From contig CAKUBG010000031.1 of assembly GCA_934636825.1 (NCBI GenBank), positions 1 through 27,851 on the forward strand: DNA of 27,851 nucleotides, in the 5' to 3' direction. The translations under genes and the position numbers were made by a program. The notes under the pieces were generated by a model that saw only the letters and a program-made list of their open reading frames with translations, did not search any database and was not told the origin of the DNA. The DNA is from an uncultured bacterium (lineage in GTDB: Bacteria; Vulcanimicrobiota; Xenobia; Xenobiales; Xenobiaceae). The first letter of the stretch is position 1, and each line of letters opens with the position of its first letter. Shown here one piece after another: positions 15,926 through 25,410 of this stretch.

Positions 15926-17581
15926 ATGTCAGCCAATATTTTAGTAAGTGTAGCTTGGCCCTACGCCAACGGCGGGCTCCACTTAGGCCACGTAGCCGGT
16001 TGTTACTTGCCGGCTGATATTTTTGCCCGCTATCATCGCATGAGCGGAGACAAAGTGCTCATGGTTTCCGGTACGGATGAACACGGCACTCCCATTACCA
16101 TTAGTGCCAATCGAGAAGGTGTAACTCCAGCCGAAATTGCTCAGCGTTATCATGATGTTATAGCTAAAAGTCTTGACGATCTTCATGTTCAATGGGAACT
16201 TTTCACCAGTACCAGAACAGAAAATCATCGCGAAATAGTGCAAAAGATCTTTATGGATCTATATGAAAAAGGTTATATTTACTTGCAAACGCAAGAACAG
16301 CTCTACTGTCCGGAAGACAAAACATTCTTGCCCGATCGCTATGTAGAAGGTAAATGTCCTTATTGCGGAGCCGAAAAAGCCCGCGGAGATCAATGCGATG
16401 CTTGCGGTCGTACTTTTGATGCCAAAGAGCTGATTGAGCCTAAATGCAAATTGTGCGGCGCTAATCCAATCATCAAAGAGACTGAACATTTCTTCTTCAA
16501 ATGGTCTGCTTTCAATGACAAAATTTTGGAGTGGCTCAAAGACAAACATTTCCGCCCCAATGTGCTCAACTTTACCAACAACTACTTGCATGAAGGCCTG
16601 AAAGATTCAGCTATTACCCGCGACATGGAATGGGGCATTCCCGTACCGGTACCTGGCTATGAGCATAAGCGCATCTATGTTTGGTGGGAAGCTGTCATTG
16701 GCTATTTGTCAGCTAGCATTCAGTGGTCTAAAGAGCAAGGGCAACCTGATTTGTGGAAAGATTGGTGGCAAAACCCCGAAGCCAAGGCTTACTATTTCAT
16801 TGGTAAGGACAATATTCCGTTCCACTCCATTCGTTGGCCTGCCGTACTTATGGGCATTGGCGGTTTAAACCTGCCTTACGACATTCCCGCTAACGAATTT
16901 CTCAATTTGGAAGGACGCAAACTCTCCACTTCCAACAATTGGGCAGTTTGGCTTGACGATTACTTAAAAGAGTACGATCCTGATCCCTTGCGTTATGTTT
17001 TAACTGCAACTGCTCCGGAAACTTCTGATAGTGATTTCTCTTGGGCCGAATTCTTGCGCCGCAATAATGACGAATTGGTCGGATGGTGGGGCAATTTGGT
17101 CAATCGCAGTATTTCCTTCACCAATAAACATTTCCAAGGTGAAGTTCCCGAAGCCGAATTTACTGAAGAAGATAAAGATATTATCGCTCGCTCCGAAGCA
17201 ACCTTTGCCAAAGTCGGTCAACTGATTAGCGAATGCCAATTTAAGCAAGCTTTAGCCGAGGCTATGGAGTTAGCCAGAGAAGGCAACCGCTACTTCGATT
17301 CTCAAGCTCCTTGGAAAGAAGTAAAAGTTGATAAGCAGCGTACCGGTGCCATTATGGCCACCATGGTTCAACTTATCGCTAATTTGAGAGTTATACTCCA
17401 TCCTTTCTTACCTGATACTTGTACTAAATTGCATTCTATTTTAGGTTTACCTGGTGAAGGTAAAGACGTTAAGTGGGAACTTTTAGCTATTAAACCAGGC
17501 CACAAGTTGGGCCAGGCCACTCCTCTCTTCAAGAAACTCGATCCTTCCATTGTAGAAACTGAAAGAGCTAAACTTGGCTAA
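15926..17581 (+). CDS. metG: Methionyl-tRNA synthetase
   Basis: This 551-residue class I synthetase charges tRNA-Met. The HIGH motif is HLGH (19-22) and the KMSKS motif is KLSTS (332-336). The connective-peptide zinc knuckles are unusually complete, with CxxC pairs at 144/147, 157/160 and 174/177 plus C128, the two-knuckle MetG1 type. The anticodon-binding helical domain fills the rest (about 380-551). There is no C-terminal Trbp111/EMAP dimerisation domain. GGAGG lies 7 nt before the ATG. A strong terminator follows the stop, so metG is probably monocistronic. Confidence 0.97.
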   Translation: MSANILVSVAWPYANGGLHLGHVAGCYLPADIFARYHRMSGDKVLMVSGTDEHGTPITISANREGVTPAEIAQRYHDVIAKSLDDLHVQWELFTSTRTENHREIVQKIFMDLYEKGYIYLQTQEQLYCPEDKTFLPDRYVEGKCPYCGAEKARGDQCDACGRTFDAKELIEPKCKLCGANPIIKETEHFFFKWSAFNDKILEWLKDKHFRPNVLNFTNNYLHEGLKDSAITRDMEWGIPVPVPGYEHKRIYVWWEAVIGYLSASIQWSKEQGQPDLWKDWWQNPEAKAYYFIGKDNIPFHSIRWPAVLMGIGGLNLPYDIPANEFLNLEGRKLSTSNNWAVWLDDYLKEYDPDPLRYVLTATAPETSDSDFSWAEFLRRNNDELVGWWGNLVNRSISFTNKHFQGEVPEAEFTEEDKDIIARSEATFAKVGQLISECQFKQALAEAMELAREGNRYFDSQAPWKEVKVDKQRTGAIMATMVQLIANLRVILHPFLPDTCTKLHSILGLPGEGKDVKWELLAIKPGHKLGQATPLFKKLDPSIVETERAKLG

Positions 17582-17612
17582 ATTTTAGCGCTAAAAATTG
17601 CGCACTTATAAA

Positions 17613-17665
17613 AATAAGGCTTAGTTCCGATCTTTTGAAAAATCGGATTAAGCCTTATTTTTTTT
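17613..17665 (+). terminator. Rho-independent terminator of metG
   Basis: AATAAGGCTTA (17613-17623) pairs with TAAGCCTTATT (17649-17659), extended inward by CCGAT/ATCGG, and followed by a run of eight T. This is a strong stem and U tract. Confidence 0.92.
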
Positions 17666-17706
17666 CAGTAAAGATTTTACTGACCAGCTAAACTAGCTCA
17701 AAAAGC

Positions 17707-17753
17707 TGCCAATTATAAGGAGATATAGCCTTAATTTCAAAGCTAATGGCAGC
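17707..17753 (-). terminator. Possible terminator of pepF
   Basis: Read on the minus strand, CTGCCA and TGGCAG close a 47-nt hairpin (17748-17753 with 17707-17712) that contains an inner TTAAGG/CCTTATAA pairing, followed by CTTTTT. It lies about 28 nt past the pepF stop. Confidence 0.55.
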
Positions 17754-17780
17754 GTCAAGCTAAATCAGGAACTACGCCAA

Positions 17781-19784
17781 TTAAAAGCCACGTTCGCTGG
17801 GATCGATAAAATCATCTTCATCTTGACCGGCCCAACCATCATCATCAGCATCACCCCAACCTTGGCTTTCGTCCCATTGTTCTTCATTATCTTCATAGTC
17901 GTCGGCAACTTTGTCTGAAGAACTTTTGGAGCCTTTGAGTTCTTGAGCTAAAGCTTTAGCTTTCTCAACGTTGGCGGCAATTAAATTGCAACCTTCTTGC
18001 CAAAATTCGCGATTATCGATATCAATATCTAATTTTGCCAAAAGTTGACGCGGACTTTGAGAGCCACCGGAAGCCAAAAATTGAATATATTTTTGTTTAA
18101 AAGCTTCACCTTCGCGATGATACCTAGCAAATAAGCTATAAACAAGCAATTCGCCAAAAGCATAGGCATAAACATAGAACGGAGTGTAGACAAAATGTGG
18201 CACATACAACCAAGTGATAGCATGATCAGCCCCTAAATAAAGGGAGTCTTGGAACATTTCACCGATAGACTGCTGCCAAAGAGCGTTAAGGCGTTCCAAA
18301 GAAAGTTCACCTTCTTTAGCTCTAGAGGCAAAAGCTCTCTGCTCGAAAGTATACATAGCCACTTGACGGAAGACAGTAGCAAAAGAGTCCTCTATCTTGG
18401 AAGCCAGCAAAGCCAACTTATCTTTAGCTGTCTGCAAATTATTGAAGAGCTTTTCAAAGACTATCATTTCTGCAAAAGTGCTGGCTGTTTCGGCTAAGGG
18501 CAATACGGGATGATAATCGAAATAATTTTGCTTGGAAGCCAATAAATCGTGCAAACCGTGGCCAAGTTCATGAGCCATAGTTTGTACGTCGCGAGAAGAA
18601 CCTGTATAGTTAAGCATCACATAAGGATGAAGCTTAGGCACAATACCGGCGCAGAAAGCTCCACCGCGTTTACCTTCAGCAACTTTAGCATCGATCCAAT
18701 TATTGACAAAAAACTTCTCAGCCATGTTTCTAAACTGAGGATCGAACTCTCCAAATGCTTCCAGGACGATTTGCTTAGCCTTTGTATAAGGAACTTCCTC
18801 TTTAACTTCACCTAAAGGAGCGTAACGATCGTAATGGTAGAGCTGAGGTAAGTCCAAAAGTTCAGCTTTTAAACGATAATACTCAGCGACAATGGCGTAA
18901 TTCGACTTAACAACGTCGACAACCATATCAACAGTAGAATCATCTAATTCATTGGCAGAGTTTCTACTACTTTCAGGACGTGCATAGCCACGCAACTTGT
19001 CTTTAGTGAGCTTATCCAGCAAAAGAGTATTGTAAGTAAAATGAATTGGATGAGCATTAGCCTTAAGTACATCGGAAAGCACTTCTGCAGCACGGCGGCG
19101 CACTGTCCTGTCTGGGTCGTGAGAGAGAGCCAGCAATTCGCTTTGAGTAAGTTCGCGCTTTTGGCCATTTAATTCCATTGGGAAAATCAATCTAGAAATA
19201 AGCTCTCCAAATAAGCGACGGAAAGCGCGACTGCCACTATTAGCAGTTTGCTCTAACAATCTTTCTTCAGATTCACTGAGAGAATGTTTCTGCGTGCGGC
19301 GTAAATCTTCAATAAAATGTCTATATTGAGCTAACGAAGGCGCTTCTTTAAGCTTATCCCAATTGTCGTCGCTTATTTTTCCCAATTCCAATTCAAAGAA
19401 CAGTAAATCAGTAAAAATTGCACTGATGCTTTCACTGCAATGCTGACTAAGGGCACCTACCGTCTCGTTTTTACTTTCTATAGAAAACCGTAAGTCGGCA
19501 TAAGCACTCGGCAGAGTAAGTAAAACGTTAATTTGCTCATAATCAGCCATAGCTTTAGCCAATTGCTCAGCCTGATAATGGCCAGATATAATAATTTCTC
19601 GCCAATTAGCTATAAATTGTTTAGCTAGATCGGAACCTTTTTGTAAATCGGCTTCTATTTTGGGATCATCGTCGCCAGAATAGAGATCTGATAAATTCCA
19701 GCTAGGCAACATCTCTGAATAATCTTTGTTCTCTTCCATCTTTTTCACACTACCTGCGCTTGTTTCTCTACCATCTTTAAACAT
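17781..19784 (-). CDS. pepF: Oligoendopeptidase F (M3 family)
   Basis: This 667-residue zinc metallopeptidase of family M3B cleaves short peptides in the cytosol. WNLSDLYSGDDD near residue 29 is the typical PepF N-terminus. The zinc site is TMAHELGHGLHD (HELGH 405-409), with E432 in AETASTFAEM as third ligand. The C-terminal catalytic lid contains YAYAFGELLVYSLFARY. After the family's usual end (about residue 618) there is a strongly acidic, Trp/Gly/Asp-rich tail of about 50 residues, not part of the peptidase fold. The start is uncertain: ATG at 19784 has no ribosome site, and ATG at 19739 (residue 16) fits the family length as well. It is third in a run after dsbD and the thioesterase. Confidence 0.93.
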   Translation of the reverse strand: MFKDGRETSAGSVKKMEENKDYSEMLPSWNLSDLYSGDDDPKIEADLQKGSDLAKQFIANWREIIISGHYQAEQLAKAMADYEQINVLLTLPSAYADLRFSIESKNETVGALSQHCSESISAIFTDLLFFELELGKISDDNWDKLKEAPSLAQYRHFIEDLRRTQKHSLSESEERLLEQTANSGSRAFRRLFGELISRLIFPMELNGQKRELTQSELLALSHDPDRTVRRRAAEVLSDVLKANAHPIHFTYNTLLLDKLTKDKLRGYARPESSRNSANELDDSTVDMVVDVVKSNYAIVAEYYRLKAELLDLPQLYHYDRYAPLGEVKEEVPYTKAKQIVLEAFGEFDPQFRNMAEKFFVNNWIDAKVAEGKRGGAFCAGIVPKLHPYVMLNYTGSSRDVQTMAHELGHGLHDLLASKQNYFDYHPVLPLAETASTFAEMIVFEKLFNNLQTAKDKLALLASKIEDSFATVFRQVAMYTFEQRAFASRAKEGELSLERLNALWQQSIGEMFQDSLYLGADHAITWLYVPHFVYTPFYVYAYAFGELLVYSLFARYHREGEAFKQKYIQFLASGGSQSPRQLLAKLDIDIDNREFWQEGCNLIAANVEKAKALAQELKGSKSSSDKVADDYEDNEEQWDESQGWGDADDDGWAGQDEDDFIDPSERGF

Positions 19785-19817
19785 ATAGATGGCACTATTT
19801 CAAGTGAATATCGACAA

Positions 19818-20201
19818 CTAATCCAAAACGTGCTTATCTAAAACGAAGCATGTAAAATTGCCCTTAAAAACTTCAGTATCTCCACGCTTGCAACTAACTT
19901 CTACTAAGCGTTTTTTCCCTGCTTCACCAACAATTTTGGCTTCTGCTTCCACAGTTTCGCCTACTTGGCAAGGCTTTAAAAAGCGTGTTTCGGCTGCACC
20001 AAGTACTACGTTAGGATCATTTACAGCCAACATAGCAGCATAATCAGCCAAGCCAAAAATAAAACCACCATGTACTAATCCGCGTTCGTCAGCGCTCATA
20101 TTTGGCGTCAAAGCCAAACTGACGATGGCTTTACCCTCTTCCAATTGTACAACCTGGCCGCAGAGTTGTTTATCTATACCTAAATGAGTTTTTATTTCCA
20201 T
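19818..20201 (-). CDS. PaaI-type hotdog-fold thioesterase
   Basis: This 127-residue cytosolic thioesterase is of the PaaI/4HBT family, which hydrolyses acyl- or aryl-CoA thioesters. The signature is GLVHGGFIFGLADYAAM (H44-G45-G46, acidic D53), followed by the beta strands of the hotdog sheet (AAETRFLKPCQVGETVEAEA). A TTG at 20213 would add four residues, but GGAGG at 20207-20211 sits right before ATG at 20199-20201, which I take as the start. It is 30 nt after dsbD and 33 nt before pepF on the same strand, so probably one transcript. The substrate is unknown. Confidence 0.9.
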   Translation of the reverse strand: MEIKTHLGIDKQLCGQVVQLEEGKAIVSLALTPNMSADERGLVHGGFIFGLADYAAMLAVNDPNVVLGAAETRFLKPCQVGETVEAEAKIVGEAGKKRLVEVSCKRGDTEVFKGNFTCFVLDKHVLD

Positions 20202-20231
20202 TTTTACCTCCAATAGATCAAAAGCCGAAAT

Positions 20232-22124
20232 CTATTTTACATACGATTTTACAATATTAACAGTTAAAATTTCCGGCAAAATAATAGGTTCCGACTGGTT
20301 TTTTGCTTCGTAGTAAACATAGAGGGGCACGCCACTGCGTCCATAAGTACGCAAAGCTTCGGCTATTTCCTTATTGCGATTGGTCCAGTCTGCTTTCATA
20401 AAAACGATCCCACGTTCTTGAAAAAGTTGTTTTATTTCCGAATTGGCTAAAACAGCTTTTTCATTAACTTGACAAGTCAGGCACCAATCTGCACCAAAAT
20501 CGATAAAAACAGGACGCCCATGCTGCAAAGCTTCTTGTACAGCTTGAGGTGACCAAATTGTTACTTCCATGCCATTATCTATTTTGGTTGCCGAAACTTT
20601 GTTGTCAGCTTGAACGCTGGCAGAAGCTGTACAAGCCCAATAGATAGTAATAAAGCAAATAGTAGAAATTAAGCAAACCAAAGCCCATGTAATTTTGGGA
20701 TTTTTTAAAACAAAACGTCCATAGACCCAAGCGGCCAAAGCAGCCCACACTAAAGCGACTAATAAAGCTACAGCTCCATTAAGACTAGTTTGCCGAGCAA
20801 ATACCCAAATAAAATATACACAAGCAAAAGCTAAAGGGAAAGCCAAAAACTGCTTTACCACTTCCATCCAGTAACCTGGTTTAGGCAAATATTGTAAAAA
20901 AGATGGCCAAGCAGCCAAAGCAGCATAAGGTAAAGCCATACCTAAAGCCAAAAACGTAAAAATTATGAATGATATGTAAAAAGGCTCGGCAAAAGAAAAT
21001 CCTAAAGCCGATCCCATAAAGGGAGCTGTACACGGAGTAGCCGCTACTACTGTAATGATTCCACTCAAAACAGCGCTGATAGCCTTGGGCTGACTCTTTT
21101 CCCAGCTTCCCAATCTGGTAAAGCTGAGGCCAAATTCAAAAACGCCCCACATATTCAAAGCGATTAAAAAGAATAATAAAGCAAGGCAAGCTACAAAGGC
21201 CGGATATTGCATTTGGAACCCCCAGCCCAACTCCAGGCCACCCATTCTAAAAGCGCTCATTATAGCTGCTACAGCCCAAAAACTTAACAAAATGCCCAAA
21301 GAAAACCAGGCAGCCGCCTTAAAACTCTTTCCGCGTTGTTTGGCCTCTTGAGCTTGTTCTATAAGGCTAAACACTTTTAAAGACAATACGGGAAAAACGC
21401 AAGGCATAAAATTTAACAAAATACCGCCTAAAAAAGCGCTGACGGCATAAATAATAACTTTAAACCATCTTCCCCCAAATAATTGTTTAGCTTGCGAAGC
21501 TTTTACAGTTTTGGCGTCATACGACTGAGTTGCTGCCACATAATGTTCTTTTTTACTTTGGCTCAAAGTTTGTTGTATAAGTTGGTTATACAACTTGCAT
21601 TGTTCTTGTGTTGGTCTAGTTGAATTTGTTTGCAACCGAGCCTGCCCCGGGCGACAACCACTGGAACTACAATCAAGCCAAGTTGCTTCAACGCCTATTG
21701 GCACCTTTATATCCTGAGATGAAGAAGCCAGGAAACGCCCCACAACAGCTATTTTTCCTTCGTATCCCCAAATCTTTTCCCCAAAAGATTCCAATTGTTT
21801 GGAATTTGGCCATAAGGTCTCTATACTGGAAACACCGGCGGGCACTTGCCATTTCACTGTTGTCGGCAAGCCGGCTTCTCCTCCATTGGGCCCATAAATA
21901 TGACTTCCTTGAGGGATATCGAAAATTAAGCCGATTTCAAAAGTTTCTCCTACCTTAACACGCCCCTCGGAAGGACAGTATAAAATGACTTTAGTTTTAT
22001 CATTATCGTCTTGAGCGAATTTTTGAGGCCAAGCTTGAGTAATATTTGTTAAGGCAACAATCCAAGCTAATAATATGACTACACGCAAACAAGCTAATCT
22101 AGCGATATTGCCTAATTTAATCAT
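20232..22124 (-). CDS. dsbD: DsbD-family thiol:disulfide interchange protein with C-terminal thioredoxin
   Basis: This membrane protein of about 630 residues carries reducing equivalents from the cytosol to exported proteins. From the chosen start there is a signal segment (5-27), an N-terminal DsbD-alpha-like domain to about 165 with a C152/C157 pair, a multi-pass DsbD-beta domain (about 220-500) with C242 in NFMPCVFPVLSLKVF and C365 in ATPCTAPFMGSALGF, and a C-terminal thioredoxin domain with the redox motif WCLTC (C548, C551). This is the usual DsbD/ScsB order. The frame is open 38 codons further upstream, but GGGAAGG just ahead of ATG at 22124 and the signal peptide fix the start. The TPR gene starts divergently about 100 nt away. 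Confidence 0.93.
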   Translation of the reverse strand: MIKLGNIARLACLRVVILLAWIVALTNITQAWPQKFAQDDNDKTKVILYCPSEGRVKVGETFEIGLIFDIPQGSHIYGPNGGEAGLPTTVKWQVPAGVSSIETLWPNSKQLESFGEKIWGYEGKIAVVGRFLASSSQDIKVPIGVEATWLDCSSSGCRPGQARLQTNSTRPTQEQCKLYNQLIQQTLSQSKKEHYVAATQSYDAKTVKASQAKQLFGGRWFKVIIYAVSAFLGGILLNFMPCVFPVLSLKVFSLIEQAQEAKQRGKSFKAAAWFSLGILLSFWAVAAIMSAFRMGGLELGWGFQMQYPAFVACLALLFFLIALNMWGVFEFGLSFTRLGSWEKSQPKAISAVLSGIITVVAATPCTAPFMGSALGFSFAEPFYISFIIFTFLALGMALPYAALAAWPSFLQYLPKPGYWMEVVKQFLAFPLAFACVYFIWVFARQTSLNGAVALLVALVWAALAAWVYGRFVLKNPKITWALVCLISTICFITIYWACTASASVQADNKVSATKIDNGMEVTIWSPQAVQEALQHGRPVFIDFGADWCLTCQVNEKAVLANSEIKQLFQERGIVFMKADWTNRNKEIAEALRTYGRSGVPLYVYYEAKNQSEPIILPEILTVNIVKSYVK

Positions 22125-22224
22125 TTCAATACCTTCCCTCCATCTGTAGGCTAAGTCGAAGCAGGGCACTTTAATTCGTGAACGAAGGCAAACGGAACTT
22201 TTTAAAGCGGAGCTTTCCATTACC

Positions 22225-23460
22225 GTGTCTAAATCCATGCGTCTGACAGATCAGGCCTTTAGCGCTATGCGCGTCAATCCTCCGTGTCCGGAAGAAAATA
22301 TTGATAGGGCTAAGTCTTTACTTAAGCAAGCAGAACAACAGGCTTCGTCTTGTCGCGATTATATTCAGTTAGGATTAGCTTACTTAGAGCTTGGCCAAAG
22401 CGAGTCTGCCGGTGACGCTTTCGCTAAAGCTGCTCAAAAAGATTCTCAAAATCCATCTGTACCGTTATTTGCCGCTTTGGCTGCCACGGACAATAATCAG
22501 TTTGAACAAGCTCAAACTTTCTTAGATGATTTGCACAAAGTCTGTCCGGAAAACCAAGCTGCACCTACGGCTCAGGCTTTGCTTTTTTTACGGCAAGGTT
22601 TAATAGATAAAGTTTTAGAGATAATTTTTCCCAAAAAAGGCAATTTTGATTTAAGCGTATCTCCTCCAGTGTTATCGAGGTTTGCTGTAGCTATCGAAGA
22701 ATATATTCTTCCTAAAGAACTCCCAGAAATTGAAGACAATTGGGATGAGAGTCTGTCATTTCAAGATGCGGATAGTTCTCAAGAAAAAGACTCTGATTTG
22801 TCTACAACAGATGGAGAGTCTGAAGTTTCCTCTAACGTTTCCGATAAAGACGACAGCACTCAACAACAATCACAAGAAGTACAACAGCAACATGTTTCAT
22901 TTTTTGCCGGTTTTATGCCCGGAGAAGCTTCGTCTTTAGCTTCTAAAGGCAGTTATCGTTTGCAAAAATGCTGGGATTTAGCTCCTGAAAAAAGGCTGGA
23001 AGAAATAAAAAAAGCCAAGCAAGAGCTCAGCGAAGCTTATGCCAAAAATCCTCATATACCACAGTTAGCTTACGATTTAGGCGAAGCATGTTTAGGATGT
23101 ATAGAGTTTGGTCATCTATCCGGACAAAGAATCAATTCTGAAGAAGTTGAAGCTTTGCACCAAGCGGCCAAGTATTTTCAAGATGCTCTTAAAGAAAATG
23201 AAGAAAACGCCTACACTCTTCATTACATAGCCAGAGCCGCACTGCTACTCAAAGAATATAAAAAAGCTGAAGAAGCTTGGAAATTAGCTTTAAAATTTTT
23301 TGAAAAACTTCCAGAAGCTCATTACGGTTTAGCTCAACTCTATACTATAAAGAAAGATTTTGCCAAAGCCCGCCAATATATGACACTTTCGCTGATGTCA
23401 GATTTGCAACTTTTGCGTGATAGATACGAAGACTTAAAACAAATTTGGGAAAAAAGTTAA
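22225..23460 (+). CDS. Cytosolic TPR-repeat protein
   Basis: This 411-residue protein has no signal peptide. The first half has TPR-like helix pairs (DYIQLGLAYLELGQSESAGD, QFEQAQTFLDDLHKVCPENQ). An acidic Ser/Asp/Gln-rich linker (about 165-225) follows, then a second TPR block (about 255-400; AAKYFQDALKENEENAYTL, EYKKAEEAWKLALKFFEKLPEA). It is likely a protein-protein interaction scaffold; I do not recognise an orthologue. The start GTG at 22225 has GGAG 12 nt upstream; ATG at 22237 is an alternative. It runs divergently from dsbD. Confidence 0.85.
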   Translation: MSKSMRLTDQAFSAMRVNPPCPEENIDRAKSLLKQAEQQASSCRDYIQLGLAYLELGQSESAGDAFAKAAQKDSQNPSVPLFAALAATDNNQFEQAQTFLDDLHKVCPENQAAPTAQALLFLRQGLIDKVLEIIFPKKGNFDLSVSPPVLSRFAVAIEEYILPKELPEIEDNWDESLSFQDADSSQEKDSDLSTTDGESEVSSNVSDKDDSTQQQSQEVQQQHVSFFAGFMPGEASSLASKGSYRLQKCWDLAPEKRLEEIKKAKQELSEAYAKNPHIPQLAYDLGEACLGCIEFGHLSGQRINSEEVEALHQAAKYFQDALKENEENAYTLHYIARAALLLKEYKKAEEAWKLALKFFEKLPEAHYGLAQLYTIKKDFAKARQYMTLSLMSDLQLLRDRYEDLKQIWEKS

Positions 23461-23558
23461 CTTTTGCGCTTCATATCAGCAAGAGTTTATTTTTAAACTG
23501 TGCTATTATGCATGATAAGATTAGGGGATATTTTTTCTTCAGCTTTTAGGAGTTTCAT

Positions 23559-24404
23559 ATGAACAGTATAAATCCGACCAATATCAGCGGTTTATCTTCC
23601 ATGCGGGCTTCTGCTCCAAATGTAGCGACTAATAAGTCAGCATCTGCCCAAGAGCAAGTTTCCACTCAAAGTGCAGATTCTTTTGCGCAAACTTCTGTAG
23701 ATTCTGAAGCCGCTTTGAATGTAAACTTAGCTAAGCTTCGCGAGCAAGTTGGCGGCTCTAAGGTTGAAGGTTCCGTTTCTGCCAAATGTGGCGAATGCGA
23801 TCCCCCAACAGCTTCTCAAGAGGCCGACCATTTAGAGCAATCGGCCGAAAAACGAGAAATGGCTTCGGCTAGAGGCGAGCAAGCCGCACAGCAACTCAGA
23901 GCTAAAGCCGAAGCTCTAGAGTACAGAGTAGCTCGCTATAACTATGCCAAACAAGTAGTGGCCAATTGTCAGCAGCGTGCCAAAGAACTCGACGGCATGG
24001 GCGATTCGAGAGTCGCTCGCGGAGCTGCTATGCTTTGGAATCCCTACGCTTATGTTATGGGACTTTCTTATGACAATTTGGGCACTTTTGAGATGGATAT
24101 GGCTGAGGCCTATCTTAAAGAAGCTGCTATCTGGTCAAGAGAAATTAATAGCTATGACAGCACCCCGGAAAAAGATTTGGCCGAAGCTAAAAAATTGCGT
24201 CAAATGGCTGATCATAACGAAAAATTGGCTGCAGAGCAGAGAGCCTTAGCACAACAAGAACGCACCGAGGCGGCCCGCATTCGCTGGAGTGAAGGTGAAT
24301 ATAACAATATGGCTGCCGAAGCTTTAGATGCCAGCGCAGCTTCTCGAGAAGCTCAAAGTGATTCTCTCCTGAGCGCTGCTTCTCAAGGCAACATAGCTCG
24401 CTAG
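23559..24404 (+). CDS. Alanine-rich coiled-coil protein of unknown function
   Basis: The 281-residue protein has a Ser/Thr/Ala/Gln-rich disordered N-terminus (1-75), a C-G-E-C pair near residue 77-80, and then a highly charged, Ala/Glu/Arg-rich helix (about 85-135, 190-260) with heptad-like periodicity. A short aromatic section (about 150-180, LWNPYAYVMGLSYDNLG) separates the two helical parts. There is no signal peptide or membrane segment. I recognise no family. AGGAG stands 6 nt before the ATG, and the gene ends in a strong terminator, so it looks like a separate, well-expressed unit. Confidence 0.8.
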   Translation: MNSINPTNISGLSSMRASAPNVATNKSASAQEQVSTQSADSFAQTSVDSEAALNVNLAKLREQVGGSKVEGSVSAKCGECDPPTASQEADHLEQSAEKREMASARGEQAAQQLRAKAEALEYRVARYNYAKQVVANCQQRAKELDGMGDSRVARGAAMLWNPYAYVMGLSYDNLGTFEMDMAEAYLKEAAIWSREINSYDSTPEKDLAEAKKLRQMADHNEKLAAEQRALAQQERTEAARIRWSEGEYNNMAAEALDASAASREAQSDSLLSAASQGNIAR

Positions 24405-24437
24405 GTATGTTTTTTTCTGCCTCGAGAATGTACTCTC

Positions 24438-24486
24438 AAAAGTCGCTCCATCCTTAGTATACCAGTGGTGGAGCGACTTTTTTACT
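24438..24486 (+). terminator. Rho-independent terminator
   Basis: AAAGTCGCTCCA (24439-24450) pairs perfectly with TGGAGCGACTTT (24469-24480), and the T run continues past the stem. It serves the coiled-coil gene and, with its A run, may also act on the converging scpB transcript. Confidence 0.92.
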
Positions 24487-24540
24487 TTTGACAACGTGGC
24501 TTCCTATGCCCATACAGTACGCATGCCAAAGTTCTTGTTA

Positions 24541-25398
24541 TTAATTGTTGCTTTCTTGGCTATTCTCTCGGCGGCGACGTTTAGTAATTTTGGCAAATAA
24601 TTTTAGTAAATCAGAACTGGGGCCATCTAAGCCGATAATACGCTTGGCTGCTGCTTCACCGTCTTCTTGGTTTTCTAAAGACTCTTGTGATTCAGTAGCA
24701 AGAGAAGATTGTGCAGAGTAACTGTCCGGTGATTTTTTATCTGTATTTGAACCGATATTGTCAGATTGCAAATTTAAAGGATGATCAGCCAAACGCTTAA
24801 AAAGTTCGGCTTCCATAGAAATTTCCGGCAAGGCAGCCAACGAATTTAGACCAAAGTAACGCAAAAAATCAGCAGTTGTCCCATATTGAATAGGATGGCC
24901 TGGCACTGAAGAACGGCCCACGCATTTTATTAAATTTAAGTCTTCTAATTGACTTAGCGGTCTATCACTGCGAGCGCCACGGTAACTCTCAATTTCAGCC
25001 CTAGTGACAGGCTGCCTATAAGCAATAATAGCTAAAGTTTCCAATTGAGCTTTAGACAAGCGGCGCTTACTTTCGCTGCGCAGAAAACGCTCTACCCACG
25101 GAGCTGTAAAAGAAGCAGTAGTCAAACGCCAAGCGCCACCCGATTGAGTAAGTTCTAGTCCACGTGAAGTATAACTATCAGCTAAAGAGAGAAGATCTTG
25201 TTCAATTAAAATGGCAGGCCACCCTGTAGCTTCGTGAATATCATCAACTTTTAAAGGACCTGAAGCCACAAATAAGATCGATTCTAAAATAGCCAATCTG
25301 CGTTCCGGAGACAAGTGGGCCAACTCATAACGCGGAGCGTTACTTCTGTCTAATTCAGATAAATAGTTATTTTCATTGTGAGAACTAAATTCATTCAT
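24541..25398 (-). CDS. scpB: Segregation and condensation protein B (ScpB)
   Basis: This 285-residue subunit of the SMC-ScpAB complex that compacts and segregates the chromosome has two winged-helix domains. The first spans about 30-115, starting RRLAILESILFVASGPL. The second spans about 120-190, with LETLAIIAYRQPVTRAEIESYRG and a GHPIQYGTTADFLRYFGL end. The family signature RGVNSD is altered to RGARSD. A polar, Ser/Glu-rich C-terminal extension (about 205-285) is longer than in most ScpB. ATG at 25398 follows the scpA stop by 12 nt with no good ribosome site, suggesting coupling. Confidence 0.95.
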   Translation of the reverse strand: MNEFSSHNENNYLSELDRSNAPRYELAHLSPERRLAILESILFVASGPLKVDDIHEATGWPAILIEQDLLSLADSYTSRGLELTQSGGAWRLTTASFTAPWVERFLRSESKRRLSKAQLETLAIIAYRQPVTRAEIESYRGARSDRPLSQLEDLNLIKCVGRSSVPGHPIQYGTTADFLRYFGLNSLAALPEISMEAELFKRLADHPLNLQSDNIGSNTDKKSPDSYSAQSSLATESQESLENQEDGEAAAKRIIGLDGPSSDLLKLFAKITKRRRRENSQESNN

Positions 25399-25410
25399 AA
25401 ATGCAAATCA

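Noticed and set aside
22125..22238. N-terminal extension of dsbD
   Set aside because: It would overlap the divergent TPR gene and bury the signal peptide; the ATG at 22124 has its own ribosome site.
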